Below, one piece after another: positions 8,506 to 17,638 of a DNA stretch of 64,000 nucleotides. Below the pieces are notes generated by a model that did no database searches, had not been told where the DNA came from, and worked only from the letters and a program-made list of their open reading frames with translations. Position 1 is the first letter of the stretch. The number at the start of each line of letters is the position of its first letter. Origin of the DNA: Mytilus edulis (lineage: Eukaryota > Mollusca > Bivalvia > Mytilida > Mytilidae); contig NC_092355.1 of assembly GCF_963676685.1 (NCBI RefSeq), positions 71,763,176 through 71,827,175 on the forward strand, written 5' to 3'. The translations under genes were made by a program, and so were the position numbers.

Positions 8506-10668
8506 TCAATAAAAAAAACCTCGAAAAAGACACACTTGGATATGAATCAGATGTATGCTTGAGGAAGATACTCCTCTTAATTTTAGGTGATTAAGAAATG
8601 GTCGACGATGACACGAAGTGGAACCGAAGTACTGGCTCATAGGCTTGTAATACCCACGGGAACCGAAATACTGACTCATAGGCTTGTAATACCCACGGGA
8701 ACCGAAATACTGACTCATAGGCTTATAATACCCACGGGAACCGAAGTACTGGCTCATAGGCTTATAATACCCACGGGAACCGAAGTACTGGCTCATAGGC
8801 TTATAATACCCACGGGAACCGAAGTACTGGCTCATAGGCTTATAATACCCACGGGAACCGAAGTACTGGCTCATAGGCTTATAATACCCACGGGAACCGA
8901 AGTACTGGCTCATAGGCTTATAATACCCACGGGAACCGAAGTACTGGCTCATAGGCTTATAATACCCACGGGAACCGAAGTACTGGCTCATAGGCTTATA
9001 ATACCCACGGGAACCGAAGTACTGGCTCATAGGCTTATAATACCCACGGGAACCGAAGTACTGGCTCATAGGCTTATAATACCCACGGGAACCGAAGTAC
9101 TGGCTCATAGGCTTATAATACCCACGGGAACCGAAGTACTGGCTCATAGGCTTGTAATACCCACGGGAACCGAAATACTGACTCATAGGCTTATAATACC
9201 CACGGGAACCGAAGTACTGGCTCATAGGCTTATAATACCCACGGGAACCGAAGTACTGGCTCATAGGCTTGTAATACCCACGGGAACCGAAATACTGACT
9301 CATAGGCTTGTAATACCCACGGGAACCGAAATACTGACTCATAGGCTTATAATACCCACGGGAACCGAAGTACTGGCTCATAGGCTTATAATACCCACGG
9401 GAACCGAAGTACTGGCTCATAGGCTTATAATACCCACGGGAACCGAAATACTGACTCATAGGCTTATAATACCCACGGGAACCGAAGTACTGGCTCATAG
9501 GCTTATAATACCCACGGGAACCGAAGTACTGGCTCATAGGCTTGTAATACCCACGGGAACCGAAATACTGACTCATAGGCTTATAATACCCACGGGAACC
9601 GAAGTACTGGCTCATAGGCTTATAATACCCACGGGAACCGAAGTACTGGCTCATAGGCTTGTAATACCCACGGGAACCGAAATACTGACTCATAGGCTTA
9701 TAATACCCACGGGAACCGAAGTACTGGCTCATAGGCTTATAATACCCACGGGAACCGAAGTACTGGCTCATAGGCTTGTAATACCCACGGGAACCGAAAT
9801 ACTGACTCATAGGCTTGTAATACCCACGGGAACCGAAATACTGACTCATAGGCTTATAATACCCACGGGAACCGAAGTACTGGCTCATAGGCTTATAATA
9901 CCCACGGGAACCGAAGTACTGGCTCATAGGCTTATAATACCCACGGGAACCGAAATACTGACTCATAGGCTTATAATACCCACGGGAACCGAAGTACTGG
10001 CTCATAGGCTTATAATACCCACGGGAACCGAAGTACTGGCTCATAGGCTTATAATACCCACGGGAACCGAAGTACTGGCTCATAGGCTTATAATACCCAC
10101 GGGAACCGAAGTACTGGCTCATAGGCTTATAATACCCACGGGAACCGAAGTACTGGCTCATAGGCTTATAATACCCACGGGAACCGAAGTACTGGCTCAT
10201 AGGCTTATAATACCCACGGGAACCGAAGTACTGGCTCATAGGCTTATAATACCCACGGGAACCGAAGTACTGGCTCATAGGCTTATAATACCCACGGGAA
10301 CCGAAGTACTGGCTCATAGGCTTATAATACCCACGGGAACCGAAGTACTGGCTCATAGGCTTATAATACCCACGGGAACCGAAGTACTGGCTCATAGGCT
10401 TATAATACCCACGGGAACCGAAGTACTGGCTCATAGGCTTATAATACCCACGGGAACCGAAGTACTGGCTCATAGGCTTGTAATACCCACGGGAACCGAA
10501 ATACTGACTCATATGCTTGTAATACCCACGGGAACCGGCAGTAATCAAACAAACAAAGACATATAGTACTCTCGATGTAGTCCATTTGCAGAGATATGGA
10601 CCAAGTTGTTGCCATAATATTATATTAACGGGCCCAATTTTGATGTTCCAGATGTCTCTTTCAACGAT
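8506..10668 (-). CDS. Tyrosine-rich 13-residue tandem-repeat protein (novel)
   Basis: The frame is open from just after a TGA (10669-10671) to a TGA at 8506-8508. Its core is 49 units of GSRGYYKPMSQYF (8626-10536) without a frameshift. Only the first unit differs, with His for Pro. Three nucleotide positions vary between units, and each change is silent here (Tyr TAT/TAC, Ser AGC/AGT, Tyr TAC/TAT), whereas the same sites change residues in the plus-strand frame. Each unit has three Tyr, one Lys, one Arg and no acidic residue. Before the array, codons at 10534-10569 read VLYVFVCLITAG, like the core of a signal peptide. No in-frame ATG exists between the TGA and the array, so the first methionine must come from an upstream exon, or the gene is broken. 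A weak acceptor (tcgag|agta) ends at 10571. The 39-residue C-terminus ending GFFY is non-repetitive. Composition resembles Tyr/Lys/Pro adhesive or shell-matrix proteins, but I recognise no family. Confidence 0.6.
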   Translation of the reverse strand: MVERDIWNIKIGPVNIILWQQLGPYLCKWTTSRVLYVFVCLITAGSRGYYKHMSQYFGSRGYYKPMSQYFGSRGYYKPMSQYFGSRGYYKPMSQYFGSRGYYKPMSQYFGSRGYYKPMSQYFGSRGYYKPMSQYFGSRGYYKPMSQYFGSRGYYKPMSQYFGSRGYYKPMSQYFGSRGYYKPMSQYFGSRGYYKPMSQYFGSRGYYKPMSQYFGSRGYYKPMSQYFGSRGYYKPMSQYFGSRGYYKPMSQYFGSRGYYKPMSQYFGSRGYYKPMSQYFGSRGYYKPMSQYFGSRGYYKPMSQYFGSRGYYKPMSQYFGSRGYYKPMSQYFGSRGYYKPMSQYFGSRGYYKPMSQYFGSRGYYKPMSQYFGSRGYYKPMSQYFGSRGYYKPMSQYFGSRGYYKPMSQYFGSRGYYKPMSQYFGSRGYYKPMSQYFGSRGYYKPMSQYFGSRGYYKPMSQYFGSRGYYKPMSQYFGSRGYYKPMSQYFGSRGYYKPMSQYFGSRGYYKPMSQYFGSRGYYKPMSQYFGSRGYYKPMSQYFGSRGYYKPMSQYFGSRGYYKPMSQYFGSRGYYKPMSQYFGSRGYYKPMSQYFGSRGYYKPMSQYFGSRGYYKPMSQYFGSRGYYKPMSQYFGSRGYYKPMSQYFGSRGYYKPMSQYFGSRGYYKPMSQYFGSRGYYKPMSQYFGSTSCHRRPFLNHLKLRGVSSSSIHLIHIQVCLFRGFFY
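8626..10536. repeat. 39-bp minisatellite, 49 copies
   Basis: The unit is 39 bp and the array length is 49 x 39 = 1911 bp. Units differ at three linked sites: gaaG/Atactg, ctgG/Actcat and cttA/Gtaat. In the middle (about 9140-9960) the variant order often repeats every three units (117 bp), which indicates multi-unit duplication. All units keep length 39, so the reading frame is never disturbed. Confidence 0.97.
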
Positions 10669-10671
10669 TCA

Positions 10672-11140
10672 TGTCTCCCCAATGCAAAAATAATTTAATG
10701 TTCAAAACCTTGTTAGAATTTGTCAAATTGTTAGATCAAACAAAAAATGACTTACAGTAAAACCGTAAATACGCTAAAATCAGAGCTAAATCAATTCACA
10801 ATGATGGCATTTGTCAAATATGAATAAAAAAATACCAAAGTGGCTAGTGAGCCGACGATATACATCCAGGACTAACAATCCTTGATTAGAGGTATCGATC
10901 CTATGGCAGTCATTCAATTATTGAACGCCTTTATGCGAATTCGAATATGCAGATGGCAAAGACCAGACAATATTTTATTTGAGTCTCACCTCTTATAAAA
11001 CGTTTACATAATATTACAATTTCCAATATAAAACAAGAGCCACTCTAAAAAGAGTTATGAGAGACTATAAAAAATAGTATATACATTTACATAATATACG
11101 CACACATAAAATATAAAACAAAACAAATCAAAAGTATACA
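10672..11140. other. Intergenic or 5' region of the repeat gene
   Basis: No convincing signal-peptide exon was identified here for the repeat-protein gene. The sequence is AT-rich with stops in all frames. Confidence 0.4.
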
Positions 11141-11144
11141 AATT

Positions 11145-11470
11145 TTAAGAATATAATAAACATTTTCTTTTCTGTAAAATATCATAACAGATTTTGGCAG
11201 TATAAAAGTAAATATTTTCATCACTTAATAAAAATACAAATTTATCGACATCTGACATACTATTAAAATCATGACAAAAAGAATTAGCATGACTAAACAA
11301 CACAGCACGAAAATCTGCATATAGTGGACATTTGAAAATTACATGCTTCTCATCTTCAATGGTATCATTACAACTAAAACATATTCTTTCATTAAAAAGT
11401 TCTGATACCGGCCCGTTTCAATTTTAAGGGGTCAACACCACAGCGAAATTTTGCAAAAGCACATCTGGTC
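11145..11470 (-). pseudogene. LINE reverse transcriptase C-terminal fragment
   Basis: The minus strand reads RCAFAKFRCGVDP, then (after frame changes near 11405-11435) ELFNERICFSCNDTIEDEKH, VIFKCPLYADFR and on to KRKCLLYS and a stop at 11145-11147. The pattern C-x2-C, then acidic residues, H, and C-x2-Y is typical of the zinc-binding C-terminus of non-LTR retrotransposon polyproteins. The last 90 or so codons are open. The upstream part is frameshifted and the RT core is absent, so this is a 5'-truncated dead copy. Confidence 0.75.
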
Positions 11471-11894
11471 TGTATTTATTGGCATAAAGAAATCAAATAT
11501 CGACATGCTTATTTTCAATGACAAGATTCCAAGATCGGTACAACGTTGTCTTCATCTATCATAGCTTTAGATATAATTTTTGTTTCAGGACTGGTATTAA
11601 GCGAACAGATGTGACAAAAATACATGACCTGTTATCGGCATATGTGCTATCATTGTGTGTTTAGACATATGAAAATTATACACAACTTAAAGCCAGATTA
11701 TTGATGTACAATGATGCCTTATCTCAACAGAGAAATTGGATTTTTTTATCGAACACCCTTAAGCAGTGATAAGGGCCAAATGAAATATCTGAAGTTTGTA
11801 ATGAATAATCTTAACGTGGTAGGTGTGTTTGAATTGCAAACTATCAGTTAAGAGAAGGAGAGAGACATGCAAACTCATGAAAGGCGAGAATAAA

Positions 11895-12060
11895 TTCAAA
11901 ATGATATGGTTGAAAAAACAAAACGAAAATCAACAGTACACAAAACAACATAGAAAACGAAAGACTGTGCAACACGAACCACATCAAAATCTAGGAGGGA
12001 CCGTAGGTGCTAAGGAAGGTTAAGCTGATCCTGCACCCATCGTGTGGATTGTGCAAGTAA
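11895..12060 (-). repeat. Penelope-like 3'-end fragment
   Basis: Reverse-complement match to the region after the RT stop: acaacatagaaaacgaaaga, cacgaaccacatcaaaatct, taggaggga and aaggttaagctgatcctg. Diverged, with no coding remnant. Confidence 0.6.
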
Positions 12061-12064
12061 AAAA

Positions 12065-12570
12065 CCCAGTGATTTTTTAATTCGGTATTTTAGGGAAAAA
12101 GAAGACAAAAATGAGCGAATCCTTTATTTTAATAAAAGCCTCATCCCATTGAGACGCACAATCTTACACACCGAGTGATAACTTAACTTTAACCAATAAA
12201 GAAGCTCGCATTTGGTCAATCATGATGATAGGAATGTGTTTCTAAATAAATCTTACGAGTAAAAATAGTCAAACGTACTGTTTATGCTTAAACTTGCATA
12301 TGAAATCTCATAATAAATCTCCAACACGGAAAAGGAGAAAAAGGTGTTTAAGTAAACTGAGTCAAAAAGTCAAATCACAAAAACACTTAACTTCAAGAAA
12401 AATCAAAACGGAAAGTCCCGATATAGCCACGTTCTGCACGGTGGTACCATTTCACTGTTATTTCAATTCTTATTATGCGACTGATTGAGTTCGCTTGTAT
12501 CCTCCCGTTTGTCAATATAATGGAATTATATGCGACTGTGAGAGGTTCAGCTAGCTATAAAACAAGGTTT
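12065..12570. other. Intergenic, no gene seen
   Basis: A 64-codon Lys-rich frame at 12294-12488 has no recognisable domain and ordinary AT-rich codons. I do not call it. Confidence 0.5.
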
Positions 12571-12574
12571 AATC

Positions 12575-12665
12575 CAACATGTTCTACATAAAAAAAATGC
12601 CTGTACCAAGTCAGGATTATGACAGTTGTTATCCATTCGTTTGATGTGTTTGAGCTTTTGGAAAA
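12575..12665 (+). repeat. Family F fragment
   Basis: catgttctacataaa, aatgcctgtaccaagtcagg, gacagttgttatccattcg and tttgatgtgtttgagctttt, in the family order. Confidence 0.7.
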
Positions 12666-13019
12666 AGGGAAATAACCTTATTGCTTACACTCTAGCAGAA
12701 CCTATTTTGGTGTCATTAAGTTGTCTAAATTTGTGTAATTTCTGAATCAGCTGGTCACCTAGAAGACTGCTCTCACATACAAAAAAAAAGCCAACCCTAA
12801 TAACCCTAAAAACCTAGCAAGAAAGTGGTAATTTGGATGCCTATTTATTAAGACTAAATTTAAACATTGTGATACAGTCTTGAAATAGCTAGTTCTATAA
12901 TGCGTGTATGACACAACCAATCAAGATCATCGCACAAGTTTGCGCTTATTAATATGAAGTCCTTTTTTTATTTTCCTTCATTGAAAAATTCAAGTAGAAA
13001 GGTAAATAATTCGATACTA

Positions 13020-13355
13020 TAGATAAAGGCAACAGAAGTATACCGCTTTTCAAAAGTTATGAATTAATTGAGAGAAAACAAATCAGGGTTACAAACCAAA
13101 TAAGTAAAATCACCAAAAAAACTCAGAGGAAAATCAAATTGGAAAATCCCTAATCACATGGCAAAATCAAATGACAAAACACATCAAAAACGAATGGACA
13201 ACAACTGTCATATTCCTGACTTGTTACAGACATTTTCAAATGTAGAAACACCGAGGGAAACACATCAACTTTAAGAGAAAAAAAACAACGAAACAACAGA
13301 CCACTGAAGTGCATCAAAAAACAAACAACAATGCACCATACATAGAAACGTACCA
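13020..13355 (-). repeat. Family A fragment joined to family F fragment
   Basis: Family A words (aaaggcaacagaagtatacc, aaatcagggttacaaacc) are followed by reversed family F words (ggaaaatccctaatcacatg, gacaacaactgtcatattcc) and then another family A piece. The mosaic has no open frame of interest. Confidence 0.6.
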
Positions 13356-13496
13356 TTATATTAAAACTACTATGATATATATATATATCTGTAACAATAA
13401 CATCTTCATGCCTTATATGTCATGTACTGTAGTACGCCGCTAGATTTAAACTGACGAGGAAAGGTAACACACGGCCAGCGAAAGCTCTTTTTTTGA

Positions 13497-13676
13497 GAGC
13501 CCAGGTGGTCGTGTGGTCTAGCGGGACGGCTGCAGTGCAGGCGATTTGGTGTCACGATATCACAGTAGCATGGGTTCGAATCCCGGCGAGGGAAGAACCA
13601 AAAATTTGCGAAAGCAAATTTACAGATCTAACATTGTTGGGTTGATGTTTAGACGAGTTGTATATATATATATATA
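13497..13676 (+). mobile_element. tRNA-derived SINE (full-length-like)
   Basis: The head carries pol III promoter boxes: A box tggtctagcggg (near 13514) and B box ggttcgaatcc (13572-13582), about 58 nt apart, wider than in an ordinary tRNA. A conserved body follows (gaaccaaaaatttgcgaaag, then gggttgatgtttagacgagt) and a (TA)n tail. The body and tail recur at 58699-58783, which shows that it is a mobile family and not a tRNA gene. Confidence 0.85.
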
Positions 13677-14249
13677 AATTAATATTTTAATCATAACACT
13701 GTAGTATTTGGTGTTTTGCTTATTTCCAATTGTGACAGTTTTTCAAGTGTGAATTTAAATGGCGGGTGATGCATGTGTTGTAGGATATACACGACCGGCG
13801 CTCATTCCATTTTCGTTTATGCGTTTCCCGATTTTTTTGGTCTCATGATTTGTTTCATCAATTATTTACTAGATTTTAGTATTGGTAAACTACTATCGTA
13901 TTTCTTGTATTTAACCAGTGGTTATTTTTCATTATACGTGAGTATTAACACCAATGCAATATTATCTGATATTGCAGAATATCGGCAATAGTAGTATACG
14001 GATGTTAAATAGTCATTAATCGATAAAGCAAACATAAATCGAGGCACACACCAAAACAGAGGGAAACACATAAACCACATGAGAAAAACAATGGAAAATC
14101 AGAAAAACTGATCAGTCAGAAAAACACAAACGGCAACATACATAAAACTTGTCAACTGGTTCCGTAAATCACATGAAGCTAGCTTCATATATACAGGCAC
14201 TTCTTATGAAGAAGTAATAGAATTGAGCAGTATGATCTAAATCTACTTT

Positions 14250-14380
14250 AAGCTATACCGATGATGTGCCTTTGCTAAATAATTCTAAATTTGGTCACTA
14301 TGTTGAACACATCTATTCAATCAAATTCGAAGAAGAGTGTATTGAATCTGCAACCACTGACATACTATTAGTTCACGACT
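14250..14380 (+). pseudogene. Penelope-like RT fragment
   Basis: Reads YTDDVPLLNNSKFGHYVEHI then YSIKFEEE, clearly related to the YIDD region (YIDDVLSLNNSKFGDYVERI) of the element at 19413-21125. Homology fades after about 14380. This is a short, diverged relic with no flanking RT. Confidence 0.8.
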
Positions 14381-14939
14381 TAAGGTGTAATACCACCATT
14401 GATTTTCCCCTATTAGTCTTTGTTAAATTGGCACTTTTAAAAAATTCTACAGTATTTACCTTTATTTCAACCAAAGAAATACTTTGCATGAATAAAGTTT
14501 AATCCTTTCCAGTGCTACAGTGAAAATTTCACACTACATTTCATTGCATATAAGAAAGTAACTATCACCGGAAGTAAACAACCCAATTTTTACACTGTTA
14601 TTTACTGGTTACCTGCTTTTGTAACTATGTAACCTCAACTTTCCAAAATATTTTATAAGACCATCAAATAAAAAAAGAATGATGCTTTCAGACACCTAAC
14701 ATACATGTTTATGACTCAGAAAAATTTAAGTGCATTGAAATGCAGGGTTAATTTCTACAACTGTCAAATTCAAGGGAATATTTTTTTAGACCTACTTTCG
14801 TATGCAACCGGATGTGACGTACCATGATTTGGTGGTTTTACACCTAAAAGTGGAGTGCACTGTGTCTGTAATCAAGGCTAATATGACAAATAGCTTATGC
14901 GAAAAAACAGCAATTTTCTTATTATTAGAGTACTAATTG

Positions 14940-15290
14940 TCTAGTCCTTACCTATGGCCATTGTTATATCATAGTTCGTTGTGTTTCCGTTGTGTCGTTT
15001 GTTTTCTCTTATATTTGAGTGTGAATTCACATTACTATAAAACGTGTCACGGTACTTTTCTATCCCAAATTCATGTATTTGGTTTTGAGGTTATATTTGT
15101 TATTCCCATCGGATTTTATCTAATGCTTAGTCCGTTTCTGTGTGTGTTACATTTTAATGTTGTGTCGTTGTTCTCCTCTTATATTTAATGCGTTTCCCTC
15201 AGTTTTAGTTTGTTACCCCGATTTTGTTTTTTGTCCATAGATTTACGAGTTTTGAACAGCGGTATACTACTGTTGCCTTTATTTACCTAA
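14940..15290 (+). repeat. Family A copy (long)
   Basis: Carries tcatagttcgttgtgtttcc, cacggtacttttctatccc, tcccatcggattttatctaa, ctcagttttagtttgttacc and aacagcggtatactactgtt, the fullest plus-strand copy in the window. The 83-codon frame inside it is not a gene. Confidence 0.75.
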
Positions 15291-15559
15291 CCAGTATTAC
15301 CAGTAACAATAATCTAAAATATTATCAGGTTTTTTATTGTATTTTAGCTTGACACCGAAAAAAATGTCTTCAGTTTAAAAATAAACCTTTAAGATCATTT
15401 TAATCTTTTCATACATTTATTTTTCAAATATGAACAACATATTTACAAAAAATAGATAGTTTTAAATTAACTTCAATTTTCGAGTTTAATTTAATTACGT
15501 TAACGCTGTCAACATGGAAATTTCTAATGCCTACCCCACTCATGTGTTAACTCTGTGTC

Positions 15560-15770
15560 CGTTTCGTCAGCAGTAAACAGGCGTTTACTTCAGATTTTAA
15601 AAGTTTATTTTTACTTGTACTTAAAAGTGAACGGGTGTTTACTACATATTTCACAATTGTGTGCATACGTGAACTAAAAAAAAACTGGCGTTTACTACAT
15701 ATTTTACCAGTGTATTTTTACGTGCACTTGAAAGTGGACGTGCGTTTACTTTTCGCGTTAACTGATTGTG
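15560..15770 (+). repeat. Degenerate tandem repeat around GCGTTTACT
   Basis: ggcgtttactTcaga, gggtgtttactacatattt, ggcgtttactacatatttt and tgcgtttactttt recur about every 60-70 bp, joined by ttatttttac..gtgcacttgaaagtg words. Three to four imperfect units. Confidence 0.6.
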
Positions 15771-15779
15771 AAAATTATT

Positions 15780-17180
15780 AAATAAACTTCGTGTACATTC
15801 GAACATCTTTTTCATTTGTTAAAACGACTTTTTTCTTAATATTTTACGTTTATGTGCTAAAAACTGTGACAATTCAAAAACACTTTCAATTCGAAATGTT
15901 AACTGTTAATGAAAAAAATATTATTTTTGGTTCATCTTAATTGCTGAGCATTGTTTGTTTATAGATCTATCAATCTGCATTAATGTTTGTTAAAAAAAAA
16001 TGTCATGTAAAGGCAACTACTCATATAATGACTAATTATTTGCATCATGTTGAATTATTTGTAGATCTTGTCTTTCTGATCATTTTTGCCTTTTAAAGTG
16101 TCCAATTGTCTCATGTATCTTTTGTATTACTTTTTGATTTAATGATGTCAAGACAAAACACTTATAATTTGTACAAATTGTCATTAAAGAACAGTAATGA
16201 GTCGTCTGATGATGTCAGTCATATGAACTTTTTTTCTTGATGATCATGTTTTTTTAAAGTGTTTTCTATCTGCTAACGTTTAAATGACAGTTTTCAAAAA
16301 TGAAAAAAAAGAAAATAACCAAATACATCATAAGAACAGTACCTCCGGAAAGAAGTCGTCTTACAGTTTCGATGTTATTGGACAATACGAGGAGCTCAGC
16401 ACTCTAAACCTGGTTGCCAGGCAGGGTAATCGGACACAATTGTTTAAAACTAGTTACCCAAAGATGACTGAAACAAAGACATTTAAAAGCGGAAGATTTT
16501 TGTTAAAGTAAACGAAAAACAGACACCAACGATCGACGACGGACGACAGATGCCAAGTGAAAGGAAAAGCTCACATGACATTATGGTTTAGTTAGTCAGC
16601 AAATATAAGTTTATCAAACACAATAAATATAAAAGAAAACAACAGATATATCCATAGCCATAAGAAAAACACATATCTATAAACTTATCCCATTGTCCCA
16701 GTTTTTTTTCTCTTCTTCTTTTAAATATTAAATTAGAACAATGCATGTAAAAGCTTTAAACAGGATAAAAGACAGCTTTTCTTTAACAAATAATTATTTA
16801 CACAAACGGTACCAACTAGAATATCTAATATATTGTCATATGAAAAAGTTATGTAGAAAATTTGACTATAATTATGCAAATGTGACAGTTTTATACAAAA
16901 TAAATATGTGAAAAATATCACTCTTAACTTGAAATGTTCATTACTAACAAGTTCCAAACAAAGGTGTACAGTTACAAAAAATCAAAAGGCTATTTCGTTC
17001 CACCTTTTCAATCTAAAGGATTTATCGAGAACAAACACGATTTAAATATTTAAAGTGTTTGCTTGGTTATGTTTTTTCTTATCGAATGAAGTTCCTTTAT
17101 TGATTTACTACCATGCAGTTTAAAGCAATATAACGACGTTTTCATAAGTTTTAATTCAGTCGGTTCCTTTCGAGCTAAGC
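15780..17180. other. Intergenic, no gene called
   Basis: Contains a 75-codon open frame at 16284-16511 (SSYSFDVIGQYEELSTLNLV in its middle) with no recognised domain and no clear splice context. Otherwise AT-rich sequence. Confidence 0.4.
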
Positions 17181-17183
17181 GAA

Positions 17184-17380
17184 GGGTCTCGGTGGTTGAG
17201 CAGTCTAAGTTGTCGAAATGCTGTATCACTAGCCAGTCAACACTCATGTTGCCAGTTCAAGTCCTCTCAATTGACTAGAACTGTCAAAAGTCGGTGGTTC
17301 TCTCCGGCGACTCCGACTTTGACCGACATGAAATAGAGCAATAGTGTTGAAAGTGGTGTTAAACACCAATCAATCAAATA
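17184..17380 (+). mobile_element. tRNA-derived SINE with AATC tail
   Basis: gggtctcggtggttgagcag begins a tRNA-like head (class II style, as in tRNA-Leu or tRNA-Ser), with a B-box-like agttcaagtcc at 17253-17263. The body holds tcggtggttctctccggcga and ends gtggtgttaaacacc followed by aatcaatcaaat. This head, body and short-motif tail layout is typical of mollusc SINEs. It lies about 180 bp beyond the stop of EGF-MAM gene 1. Confidence 0.75.
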
Positions 17381-17560
17381 ATACTTGACATGTATGTTAC
17401 CTCATTTATGTTATTGTTGTATCGAACGGAGGTATTAAAAACATCGAATACAGTGTTAAACAACAACAGTTTTGCTTATTAAAGTGTTACTAAACAGTTA
17501 TTCTTGCCAGACAACTTGTCGGACGAAGTTCTATTCACTAGAGCAATTATCTCAATCATT

Positions 17561-17638
17561 TTAACAAGATATAATTTTTACATCATCAATTGAAATGTCG
17601 CCTTGATAACTGGTGCCCCGTATAGCTTCAATAGTTAT
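17561..17638 (-). CDS. Gene 1 exon 9: MAM C-terminus and stop
   Basis: 78 nt: ITIEAIRGTSYQGDISIDDV then KIISC and TAA. The GDI(S/A)IDDV ending is the conserved last strand of MAM domains. Gene 2 has the same 78-nt exon. Confidence 0.92.
   Translation of the reverse strand: MTIEAIRGTSYQGDISIDDVKIISC

Noticed and set aside
8626..10536. CRISPR array
   Set aside because: The 39-bp units are contiguous with no unique spacers, in a eukaryotic context.
8587..10566. 659-codon plus-strand open frame antisense to the repeat protein
   Set aside because: It is open only because a 39-bp unit lacking stops repeats. The between-unit variants change residues in this frame but are silent on the other strand.
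8506..10668. Neuropeptide precursor reading of the repeat protein (FG before SR)
   Set aside because: Peptide precursors normally have dibasic KR/RR sites between units. Here each unit has only a single Arg, so this was not preferred.
12294..12488. 64-codon Lys/Ser-rich frame
   Set aside because: AT-rich composition produces Lys-rich frames by chance, and no neighbours or motifs support it.
13497..13592. Possible functional tRNA gene
   Set aside because: The box spacing is too wide, the acceptor stem does not close cleanly, and the body and tail are shared with another repeat copy, so it is a SINE.
16284..16511. 75-codon frame with QYEELS motif
   Set aside because: No domain, no clear splice sites, and length expected by chance in 64 kb.
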